Source of the DNA: an uncultured Muribaculaceae bacterium
GTDB lineage: Bacteria; Bacteroidota; Bacteroidia; Bacteroidales; Muribaculaceae
Length of the DNA: 5,721 nt
Assembly (NCBI GenBank): GCA_910578035.1
Contig: CAJTOB010000086.1
Location: 1-5,721 of the forward strand
Direction: 5' to 3'
Part shown: in pieces, positions 1-4,929 of the stretch
Layout of the letters: each line of letters begins with the position of its first letter
Position numbering within the stretch: position 1 is the first letter of the stretch
Made by a program: the position numbers and the translations under genes
Notes under the pieces: model-generated
Told to the model about the DNA's origin: nothing
The model's input: only the letters and a program-made list of their open reading frames with translations
The model's database searches: none

Positions 1-325
1 AACCGAGTTCGATGTGCACGTCACGCACGACACTGGTGGCACCGACATCCCTGCTCTCATACGCAACCTGAATACCGGGAACTTTAACCTCCCGGAATAA
101 CGGCCCGCCACCTTCCCGCGACGAATCCGGTCTCTCCGGCAGACTGCGTTGATAATCGCTTATGCTGATTTTGCGGCGCCGAAGCCACTCATAAAGCCGC
201 TGGACGTTGACGCCGGTGCCGGCACAGAAACGGTTCAATGCGATATAGCCGTCTGTCTCGCATTGATTCTTGTAACGCGTCCATGTCTCTGAATAGACAT
301 CGGACAAAGACTTGTTATAACCCAT
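1..325 (-). CDS. IS66-family first ORF (TnpA-like accessory protein), 3' end outside window
   Basis: The first 108 residues are open and run off the left edge without a stop, so the gene is partial because of the window. The N-terminal half (about residues 28-60) reads as a small helix-turn-helix: LNRFCAGTGVNVQRLYEWLR, then RRKISISDYQRSL. The tail FREVKVPG...VRDVHIELG resembles the end of the short ORF that precedes tnpB and the main transposase in Bacteroidales IS66 elements, where 'IELGNG' usually follows. From family knowledge, this protein is needed for transposition together with TnpB and the DDE transposase TnpC, which would lie to the left. The ATG at 325 sits about 15 bases below a good TAnnTTTG box. 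The element boundary lies about 70 bases upstream, inside a flavoprotein gene. Family placement is by recalled similarity, not a search. Confidence 0.8.
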   Translation of the reverse strand, partial: MGYNKSLSDVYSETWTRYKNQCETDGYIALNRFCAGTGVNVQRLYEWLRRRKISISDYQRSLPERPDSSREGGGPLFREVKVPGIQVAYESRDVGATSVVRDVHIELG

Positions 326-340
326 GATTCTTTTTGTCGA

Positions 341-372
341 CAAAGATACAACTCTCTTTCGGAGTTCGTCAA
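341..372 (-). promoter_or_regulatory. Promoter of the IS66 first ORF
   Basis: On the minus strand, TTG at 372-370 (in TTGACG) is followed after 21 bases by TATCTTTG at 348-341. This matches the Bacteroidota -33 TTG / -7 TAnnTTTG pattern. Transcription would start near 335, leaving a leader of about 10 bases before the ATG at 325. Confidence 0.7.
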
Positions 373-395
373 TACGCTATCGCGGATGGTTGTAC

Positions 396-561
396 TCTCA
401 AAACACTTCATGCAGGCGATACATCCCGCTATCGGTTTCTTGCCGAGATACAGAGTTTCAGTCTCAATGTCATGACGATGCAGGGTGTCCGCCACCTCCT
501 GCAAGGCTGTGGCGGTGCAACCCGCTTCGTTCGGACTGCCGTTTATAAGAAGGACTTTCAT
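396..561 (-). pseudogene. NAD(P)H-dependent FMN reductase / flavodoxin-fold protein, truncated by IS66
   Basis: The start MKVLLINGSPNEAGCTATAL is the classic first strand and phosphate-binding loop of the NADPH-dependent FMN reductase superfamily (flavodoxin fold), with the GSP motif at residues 8-10. It continues to KPIAGCIACMKCFE (residues 42-55), the conserved Cys-x-x-Cys-x-x-Cys stretch seen in the iron-sulfur-flavoprotein-like branch. Full-length relatives run to roughly 180 residues; here only about 55 remain. After Glu55 the frame passes into the IS66 end and would stop only at 235, adding about 53 unrelated residues. The start codon overlaps the stop of the upstream NTF2-like gene by four bases (ATGA), implying translational coupling. 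The missing two thirds include most of the flavin site, so an active product is not expected. The remainder may persist beyond the other end of the element. Confidence 0.85.
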
Positions 562-941
562 GCCTTGATGGTGTCGGAGTTCTGGTTGTATGCCTTGGCG
601 ACGCACTTCCACTCGCCATTGAGTTTCAGGAGAAGAAGGAAATCGGTGAAGTCGATGCGGCCTCCCCAGCCCTCTTCAAGCACACGCACCACGGCGACGG
701 TCTCCTCTACCGCGAGCACGTCGATGCGTGCCTTGAAATTGTCGCCGGCTCCCACAGAGTCAACGTTGCGGTAGAACTGCTCGATGCTGCCATGCTCCAG
801 CACCCCGTCAAGCATACCGAACAGCACGGCATCTTCGGTAAAAAGTGTCTTGGCATACTCGCTGTTGCCCTCGGAAACGCTCTTCACAAACTTCTCGGCA
901 GCTTTGGCCACCTCCTCGTATTCTTTGATTTTGTCTCTCAT
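558..941 (-). CDS. NTF2-like (lumazine-binding-2 / SnoaL-type) protein
   Basis: This is a 127-residue cytosolic protein with no signal peptide. The N-terminal helix MRDKIKEYEEVAKAAEKFVK, the segment YAKTLFTEDAVLFGM (about 29-43) and the closing strand pair VAVVRVLEEGW / TDFLLLLKLNGEWKCVAKAYN (82-119) fit the cone-shaped NTF2-like fold, close to the putative lumazine-binding group. Such proteins often bind small ligands; no specific reaction can be assigned. The frame is open up to a TTG at 977, but that TTG lies inside the -7 box of the gene's own promoter. The ATG at 941, preceded by AAGAGAT, is therefore chosen. The stop overlaps the start of the truncated flavoprotein gene (ATGA, 558-561). 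The divergent HxlR gene is the likely regulator. Confidence 0.8.
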   Translation of the reverse strand: MRDKIKEYEEVAKAAEKFVKSVSEGNSEYAKTLFTEDAVLFGMLDGVLEHGSIEQFYRNVDSVGAGDNFKARIDVLAVEETVAVVRVLEEGWGGRIDFTDFLLLLKLNGEWKCVAKAYNQNSDTIKA

Positions 942-974
942 ATCTCTTGATGTATTGGTTTGATTTTCTGACTG

Positions 975-1005
975 CAAAATTACAATGGTAATAACTCAAA
1001 ATCAA
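975..1005 (-). promoter_or_regulatory. Promoter of the NTF2-like / flavoprotein operon
   Basis: On the minus strand, TTG at 1005-1003 is followed after 20 bases by the -7 box TAATTTTG at 982-975. The start site would lie near 970, about 27 bases before the ATG at 941. The -33 element is part of the left arm of the inverted repeat at 1001-1051. Confidence 0.75.
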
Positions 1006-1051
1006 GTACCGAAAAATTATTCATATACCGAAAAATTATTCGGTACTTGAT
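1001..1051. promoter_or_regulatory. Compound operator candidate between the divergent promoters (likely HxlR site)
   Basis: A perfect 13-base inverted repeat, ATCAAGTACCGAA (1001-1013) and TTCGGTACTTGAT (1039-1051), encloses a 16-base direct repeat, TACCGAAAAATTATTC, at 1007-1022 and 1026-1041. The starts are 19 bases apart. The second copy extends into a palindrome TACCGAA-N6-TTCGGTA (1026-1045). The outer CTTGAT arms are the -33 elements of both divergent promoters, so a protein bound here should block both. HxlR proteins are dimeric winged-helix factors that bind such dyads; assigning this site to the adjacent HxlR gene is inference. Confidence 0.75.
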
Positions 1052-1077
1052 TCTAAGACGGTTATTGGCTAACTTTG
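1047..1077 (+). promoter_or_regulatory. Promoter of the HxlR-family gene
   Basis: TTG at 1047-1049, then a 20-base spacer, then TAACTTTG at 1070-1077, matches the Bacteroidota consensus. Spacing is identical to the divergent promoter on the other strand. The predicted start near 1083 leaves a leader of about 55 bases to the ATG at 1138. Confidence 0.75.
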
Positions 1078-1137
1078 CACTTGAAAATCGCCTTGGCACT
1101 TTGCCTCGGCAGGGAAATCAAACGAATTTTTGAACTG

Positions 1138-1503
1138 ATGGCATACGAAAAAAAGATACCCGTGGACCTTGACTGTCCGCTCCGGCTCACCATGAGCCTG
1201 ATAGAGTCGAAATGGAAATCATGCATACTCGACGAGCTTAGGGACGGCAGAGCGCAGAGGCCGAGCGAAATCCACAAGTGCCTTCCCGAAGCTGCGCCCC
1301 GCGTCCTTGACATACAGCTCCGGGAGATGGTGGAGGACGGACTTGTCGTGAAAACAATTTATCCGGAGCTTCCGCCACGGTCTGAATACAGGATAACTGG
1401 CCTCGGGCTGTCACTCATCCCCATAATCGACATGATGCTGAAGTGGGGTGAGGAGCATTTTGAAGTTTTTGAGAAAAAATACGGAGGACGGACTAAGGAA
1501 TAG
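1138..1503 (+). CDS. HxlR-family winged-helix transcriptional regulator
   Basis: The 121-residue protein has the usual HxlR size and layout: the N-terminal DLDCPLRLTMSLIESKWKSCIL with the conserved Cys13 and Lys25-Trp26, a recognition region RPSEIHKCLPEAAPRVLDIQLREM (about 41-64), and the wing DGLVVKTIYPELPPRSEYRIT (67-87), followed by a C-terminal dimerisation helix. In the family, the N-terminal cysteine of YodB and HypR senses quinones, hypochlorite or disulfide stress; whether Cys13 does so here is inference. Cys29 and Cys48 are further candidates. The frame is open back to a TTG at 1075, but that codon lies in the -7 box, so the ATG at 1138 is used. The gene is divergent from the NTF2-like/flavoprotein operon, the classic arrangement for HxlR factors controlling a neighbouring oxidoreductase. 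Confidence 0.92.
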   Translation: MAYEKKIPVDLDCPLRLTMSLIESKWKSCILDELRDGRAQRPSEIHKCLPEAAPRVLDIQLREMVEDGLVVKTIYPELPPRSEYRITGLGLSLIPIIDMMLKWGEEHFEVFEKKYGGRTKE

Positions 1504-1555
1504 ACATAAGATGTTTCTTTGCACAGCAAAGCGATAAATCGGTTACATAATCAGA

Positions 1556-1586
1556 GTGGAGCGACCTCGTTATGAAGTCGCTCCAC
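1556..1586. terminator. Hairpin in the convergent spacer, likely terminator
   Basis: GTGGAGCGAC (1556-1565) pairs perfectly with GTCGCTCCAC (1577-1586) around an 11-base loop. AATTTT follows after four bases on the plus strand, a weak T-tract. It lies 52 bases after the HxlR stop. A smaller hairpin, CTTTGC-ACA-GCAAAG (1517-1531), precedes it. A role in ending HxlR transcription is likely but the T-tract is poor. Confidence 0.55.
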
Positions 1587-1601
1587 GCACAATTTTACCC
1601 A

Positions 1602-1632
1602 AAATCATGGTCACCAGTGGTGGCCATGATTT
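1602..1632. terminator. Near-perfect 14-bp hairpin after the leftward operon
   Basis: The arms 1602-1615 and 1619-1632 pair over 14 positions (AAATCATGG, one T.G, CACC) with a three-base AGT loop. On the minus strand the hairpin ends in ATGATTTT and lies 17 bases after the hydrolase stop, so it suits a terminator of that operon. The high symmetry also allows a protein-binding dyad. Confidence 0.55.
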
Positions 1633-1648
1633 ACCGGCTACAATCTCG

Positions 1649-2725
1649 TCACCGATTCATCCATGTATTGAAAAATGTCGCAATCTGGTTGAACGGTATT
1701 TTATCGAGATTGTCGTAGAGATCGCAGTGGGTGGCATCGGCCACTATCAACAGTTCCTTGTTGTCGCCATTCAGTTTCTTGAAAGCGTCCTCGCCGAAAT
1801 AACGGGAATGGGCCTTTTCGCCGTGAACCACCATTACCGCATTCCGTATTTCTTCCGCACGGTCAAGCAGTGAGAAATTTATAAACGGTAATGAAGACGT
1901 GACATTCCATCCATCGGTCGAGTTGCCTGAACGAGCATGGAATCCTCTCGGAGTCTTATAATAGTTGTTGTATTCCTTTATGAACAGCGGCGCGTCTTCC
2001 GGCAGCGGGTCCACCACTCCTCCGGCACGCTTGTAGGAGCCTGTGCGATAATCTTCGGTACGCTGCGCGTTCATGGCTTCTTTTGCCTTGTAGCGGGCTT
2101 CGGCACTGTCGTCGGCATCGTAATATCCGTTGGCTGTCACACGGCACATGTCATACATTGTGGAGGCTACCGTTGCCTTTATCCGGGTATCGTTGGCTGC
2201 GGCATTGATTGCAAAGCCTCCCCAGCCGCATATCCCTAGGATTCCTATACGGTCGGCATCCACATCCGGCTGCACCGACAGGAAGTCAACTGCCGCAGAG
2301 AAGTCTTCGGTGTTAATGTCCGGGGAAGCCACGCGACGGGGCATACCGCCGCTCTCGCCGGTAAAGGAGGGGTCGAAGGCTATCGTAAGGAAGCCTCTTT
2401 CAGCAAGCTGCTGGGCGTATAGTCCGCTTGACTGTTCCTTGACGGCCCCGAACGGGCCGCTGACAGCGATTGCCGGCAATTTGCCTTCAATCCCTTTTGG
2501 AGTATACATGTCGGCAGCGAGCGTTATGCCATACCGGTTGACAAATGTCACCTTGCGGTGGTCAACCTTGTCGCTTTTGGGGAAAGTCTTGTCCCATTCA
2601 TGAGTCAGTTCCAGCTGTTCGACTGGAGACAATGACGTGTCTGTGTTGGGGTTAATCATGTTTTGAGAATTTATGGTCATGAGCGATGTGACGGCCATGA
2701 CGGTCGTTATTATTCTTTTCCTCAT
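1649..2725 (-). CDS. Exported alpha/beta hydrolase with cysteine nucleophile (dienelactone-hydrolase-like)
   Basis: The 358-residue protein starts with MRKRIITTVMAVTSLMTINS, a short basic and hydrophobic stretch suggesting a signal peptide. The hydrolase core begins near residue 57. GICGWGG (164-170) is the nucleophile elbow with Cys166 in the position usually held by serine, as in dienelactone hydrolases. VHGEKAHSRYF (300-310) supplies the likely acid Glu303, and ADATHCDLYD (329-338) carries the catalytic His333. Together these match the YcjY-like group of alpha/beta hydrolases; the insert around 200-285 (YYDADDS... to ...SLPFINF) is the usual variable cap. The substrate is unknown, and an ester, lactone or peptide-like bond is possible. 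It is the last gene of a leftward operon, and its ATG overlaps the preceding stop by four bases (ATGA, 2722-2725), implying coupling. The signal-peptide call is moderate because no textbook Ala-x-Ala cleavage site is seen. Confidence 0.88.
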   Translation of the reverse strand: MRKRIITTVMAVTSLMTINSQNMINPNTDTSLSPVEQLELTHEWDKTFPKSDKVDHRKVTFVNRYGITLAADMYTPKGIEGKLPAIAVSGPFGAVKEQSSGLYAQQLAERGFLTIAFDPSFTGESGGMPRRVASPDINTEDFSAAVDFLSVQPDVDADRIGILGICGWGGFAINAAANDTRIKATVASTMYDMCRVTANGYYDADDSAEARYKAKEAMNAQRTEDYRTGSYKRAGGVVDPLPEDAPLFIKEYNNYYKTPRGFHARSGNSTDGWNVTSSLPFINFSLLDRAEEIRNAVMVVHGEKAHSRYFGEDAFKKLNGDNKELLIVADATHCDLYDNLDKIPFNQIATFFNTWMNR

Positions 2726-3291
2726 ATCTTTATAAACACTTTCTTTCCGTTTATGATGTATATGCCGGATGTATGCGGTTCGGCAAGCCTGTTTCCTTGA
2801 AGATCGTAAACAATACGTTCTTCTTCCTTGTCATAATCAACATCAGCTAATCCTGATGTGTTTGATACCGACAACGTCATATCGACATTTCCGTTTCCAA
2901 GGAACTCTCGCAAAGAAGCGGCAGTCATTCCGTCAATTTTCCCCAAAGGTGTATAGCTCCATGTATTAGAGCCATAGAATATGACCATGTTTTGACCTTG
3001 GTAGAGCATTATATCCCCTGGAGTGGCAGTTATCCGGGAATCGGATGCCGGTAATGATTGTGGCAATTCTCCGACTTTTTCAAAACTGCCATAATCGGAC
3101 ATATTTACAGTAACAGGCTCGGATTCAAGAAGTCTGGCAAGGCTTCTTGTGGCCGCGTTTTCTGCCAACGTAGCCGTCATAGTCCGATTGCCAACCGTAA
3201 GGTAAAGCTTGTTTTGCGCCATAGCCATGATTGTCGCTGTCAATGAGATGAAAACAAGAATAAATCTTGCTGTACGATCAATGGGAAGCAT
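2722..3291 (-). CDS. Exported cyclophilin-like fold protein with C-terminal sorting-type tail
   Basis: This 189-residue protein starts with a clear signal peptide (hydrophobic core about 9-24, cleavage likely after Ala-Met-Ala at 23-25). Residues about 28-141 match the bacterial cyclophilin-like domain: strand KLYLTVGNRTMTATLAENAA, then DYGSFEKVGELPQSLP, then GDIMLYQGQNMVIFYG and TPLGKI. These small domains lack a proven prolyl isomerase activity and often sit beside flavodoxins. The last 29 residues, IVYDLQGNRLAEP...SGIYIINGKKVFIKI (160-189), look like the tail found on many exported Bacteroidota proteins, close to type A sorting signals of the type IX system. Whether it directs secretion here is uncertain, since many gut Bacteroidales lack that system. 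It lies nine bases after the flavodoxin stop and overlaps the hydrolase start. Confidence 0.82.
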   Translation of the reverse strand: MLPIDRTARFILVFISLTATIMAMAQNKLYLTVGNRTMTATLAENAATRSLARLLESEPVTVNMSDYGSFEKVGELPQSLPASDSRITATPGDIMLYQGQNMVIFYGSNTWSYTPLGKIDGMTAASLREFLGNGNVDMTLSVSNTSGLADVDYDKEEERIVYDLQGNRLAEPHTSGIYIINGKKVFIKI

Positions 3292-3300
3292 ACCATATAC

Positions 3301-3866
3301 TTATTTTAAGTTGCCAATCCAATCATTAATTTGTGACTCATCCATTCCGTTAAGGACTTTTCCAGGCTTGAATATCGCCTTGGGTGCGGACACACGCAAA
3401 TCGTTTTCTGTATCGCCATATTCGCTGCCTCCTGATGTTGCGAATGGAATAATGACCTTGCCTTCCGTATCATATTGTTCAAGAAATGTGTTTATTATGG
3501 TAGGTGCGGTAAACCACCAGATTGGGAATCCAAGAAAAATGGTGTCATATTTTTCAAAGCCGTCAACCTTATTTGCAACTTCGGGGCGTGTCGTGCGGTC
3601 TTTTGACTCATGCGTACCTCTTGCACTTTCATTCCAGCCGTCAAGGTCTTCTTCGGTATAGATATTTACCGGAACAATCTCAAACAGATCGCCTCCCGTG
3701 ACCGCTGCGACTTTTCCTGCCGCTGCCTTGGTGTGTCCTTGCGCCGAGAAAAAGGCCACCAGCGTTTTGGTATGTTGGCCGTCATTGTTTCTATCGGGCT
3801 TTTTGTGGCATAGGCAGAAAACGTGACCGCCAGCAGAACCAGAAGGATGCTAAAAATATTTTTCAT
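3301..3866 (-). pseudogene. Exported flavodoxin, broken by a one-base frameshift
   Basis: Two reading frames together make one gene. The first runs from ATG 3866 and encodes a signal peptide, MKNIFSILLVLLAVTFSAYA, then TKSPIETMTANIPK. At the plus-strand T-run 3765-3768 (AAAA in the gene) the protein continues in another frame as TLVAFFSAQGHTKAAAGKVA, the FMN phosphate loop of a flavodoxin. It goes on through TGGDLFEIVP, YDTIFLGFPIWWFTAPTIINTFL (the Trp-containing flavin loop) and IIPFATSGGSEYGDTENDL. One extra A in the run restores a 188-residue protein ending at the TAA at 3301. Without it the first frame ends after 66 residues at 3666, and the core could only start at a weak GTG (3759) without signal peptide and first strand. 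It is the first gene of the operon with the cyclophilin-like and hydrolase genes. The alternatives are a sequencing error or translational slippage. Confidence 0.85.
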
Positions 3867-3899
3867 CTCAGTATTTCGTTAAAGGATTATTTTACGATG

Positions 3900-3907
3900 C
3901 AAAATTA
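3900..3907 (-). promoter_or_regulatory. -7 box of the exported flavodoxin operon
   Basis: TAATTTTG on the minus strand (3907-3900) matches TAnnTTTG exactly and would start transcription near 3895, about 28 bases above the ATG at 3866. No TTG or TTTG is found 19-21 bases upstream, so the promoter probably needs an activator. The inverted repeats at 3930-3961 occupy that position. Confidence 0.65.
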
Positions 3908-3929
3908 GGCACTATCCGTCAGTTGCGCT

Positions 3930-3961
3930 TACCACGATTATGGTATCAGCTACCATATTTG
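3930..3961. promoter_or_regulatory. Inverted-repeat operator candidate between flavodoxin operon and AraC gene
   Basis: TACCA (3930-3934), TGGTA (3941-3945) and TACCA (3951-3955) alternate in orientation. The best dyad is CGATTATGGTA-TCAGC-TACCATATTTG (3935-3961), with 9 of 11 positions matching. It lies 23-54 bases upstream of the leftward -7 box, where an activator would replace the missing -33 contact. Binding by the adjacent AraC-family protein is inferred from position. Confidence 0.5.
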
Positions 3962-3993
3962 AAGATTATTATAAAAACCAGAAATCTAATGGC

Positions 3994-4001
3994 TAATTTT
4001 G
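3994..4001 (+). promoter_or_regulatory. -7 box just upstream of the AraC-family gene
   Basis: TAATTTTG matches TAnnTTTG exactly, and the ATG at 4006 starts only four bases after it. Transcription from this box would begin at or next to the start codon, giving a leaderless or near-leaderless mRNA. No good -33 TTG is seen 19-21 bases upstream. Confidence 0.55.
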
Positions 4002-4005
4002 CCGT

Positions 4006-4923
4006 ATGAAAACAGATACGACTACAGTGACGCTCGACTCGATCGACGCATATAACAAACTGTTCGGACTGACAACGCTCCATCCGCTCGTCTCAGTCAT
4101 TGACCTTAAGAAAGCCACAAGGGGTATCGGTCGCATACGTATGAGCTACGGAGTGTATGCCCTGTTTCTCAAAAACGGTGTGAACTGTACGCTGAAATAT
4201 GGGCGCGAACATTACGATTATCAGGAAGGGACAATCGTCAGCTTCTCTCCGGGGCAGGTGATTGATGTCGACAGCACAGGCGAGTCGATGGCTCCCGATG
4301 TTGTCGGACTGATGTTTCACCCTGATTTGATATGCGGAACGCCATTGGCATCCAAAATAGACAGTTTCGGTTTCTTCGGCTATTCCCAGCGTGAGGCATT
4401 GCACTTGTCTGAGGCTGAAAGGAAGATATTTCTGGATTGTCTTGAAAAAATAAGTCTGGAACTGGAGCATCCGGTCGACAGTCATTCGGCCGACCTTATT
4501 TCCGCCAATATCCAGCTCCTTCTTGAATACCTGAATAGGTTTTATGACCGTCAGTTCATCACGCGCCATAAGGTCAATTCATCTGTCGTCGCGGCATTCG
4601 AGAACGAACTCTCCCGGATTTACTCTGACGGTTCGACAGTGAACGAGGTTCCCAAAGTTTCATATTTCGCTGAAAAGGCAAATCTGACGCCCGGATATTT
4701 CGGTGACCTTATAAAACGGGAGACCGGCAGCACTCCGCAGGACATAATCACTCTATGTTTAATAAAAGAGGCGAAAAGACGTCTGGCATCAACCGATACC
4801 GACATAAGCGTCATTGCATACGACCTCGGCTTCCAGTATCCGCAACATTTCACCCGGCTTTTCAAGCGTGTGACAGGCAAAAGCCCGAGTGTGTTCAGAC
4901 ATGAATTTCACACCAATAACTGA
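4006..4923 (+). CDS. AraC-family transcriptional regulator
   Basis: The 305-residue protein has the usual two-part layout. The N-terminal sensory part (about 1-190) opens with TLDSIDAYNKLFGLTTLHPLVSVIDL-type sequence common in Bacteroidales AraC regulators and has a cupin-like segment around 60-105 (YQEGTIVSFSPGQVIDVDS). The DNA-binding part (about 195-303) has two helix-turn-helix units: VSYFAEKANLTPGYFGDLIKR (218-238) and the signature DISVIAYDLGFQYPQHFTRLF (266-286), then KRVTGKSPSVFR. Its ligand is unknown. It is divergent from the exported flavodoxin operon and precedes an acetyltransferase gene by six bases, so control of both is plausible. The ATG at 4006 is kept because the next Met (residue 46) would remove conserved sequence, although the -7 box sits directly upstream. 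No Shine-Dalgarno sequence is visible. Confidence 0.92.
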   Translation: MKTDTTTVTLDSIDAYNKLFGLTTLHPLVSVIDLKKATRGIGRIRMSYGVYALFLKNGVNCTLKYGREHYDYQEGTIVSFSPGQVIDVDSTGESMAPDVVGLMFHPDLICGTPLASKIDSFGFFGYSQREALHLSEAERKIFLDCLEKISLELEHPVDSHSADLISANIQLLLEYLNRFYDRQFITRHKVNSSVVAAFENELSRIYSDGSTVNEVPKVSYFAEKANLTPGYFGDLIKRETGSTPQDIITLCLIKEAKRRLASTDTDISVIAYDLGFQYPQHFTRLFKRVTGKSPSVFRHEFHTNN

Positions 4924-4929
4924 ACAGGT

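Larger units (their letters stand above)
1..395 (-). mobile_element. End of an IS66-family insertion sequence
   Basis: The element covers the left edge of the window. Its inner end is placed at about 395 because flavoprotein-like coding sequence stops there: the reading frame is family-like down to Cys-Phe-Glu (codon 55, ending at 397) and then becomes unrelated. Read inward from 395 the terminus starts GTACAACCATCC, compatible with but not identical to the GTAA-type ends of many IS66 elements. The other end, the second inverted repeat and the expected 8-base target duplication are outside the window, so the boundary is an estimate within a few bases. Confidence 0.65.

Noticed and set aside
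334..774. A 146-codon plus-strand open frame across the IS66 junction and the NTF2-like gene
   Set aside because: It spans an insertion boundary and two genes on the other strand, and its translation is low-complexity Ser/Thr/Arg-rich.
975..977. TTG at 977 (NTF2-like) and TTG at 1075 (HxlR) as start codons
   Set aside because: Both TTG codons lie inside the -7 boxes of their own promoters, so they would not be in the transcripts; ATG at 941 and 1138 are used.
1007..1041. The repeated 16-base unit as a CRISPR or tandem-repeat array
   Set aside because: There are only two copies, 19 bases apart, between divergent promoters; this fits an operator, and no cas genes are present.
1937..2603. Plus-strand open frames of 100 and 157 codons opposite the hydrolase
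   Set aside because: The minus-strand hydrolase has a full catalytic triad and normal length; these frames are shadows without recognisable domains.
3301..3759. The flavodoxin as a complete cytosolic gene starting at GTG 3759
   Set aside because: This start removes the first residues of the first strand, while an in-register signal peptide and leader lie immediately upstream in another frame.
4093..4569. A 158-codon minus-strand open frame opposite the AraC gene
   Set aside because: It is antisense to the sensory domain of an intact AraC regulator and has no family features.
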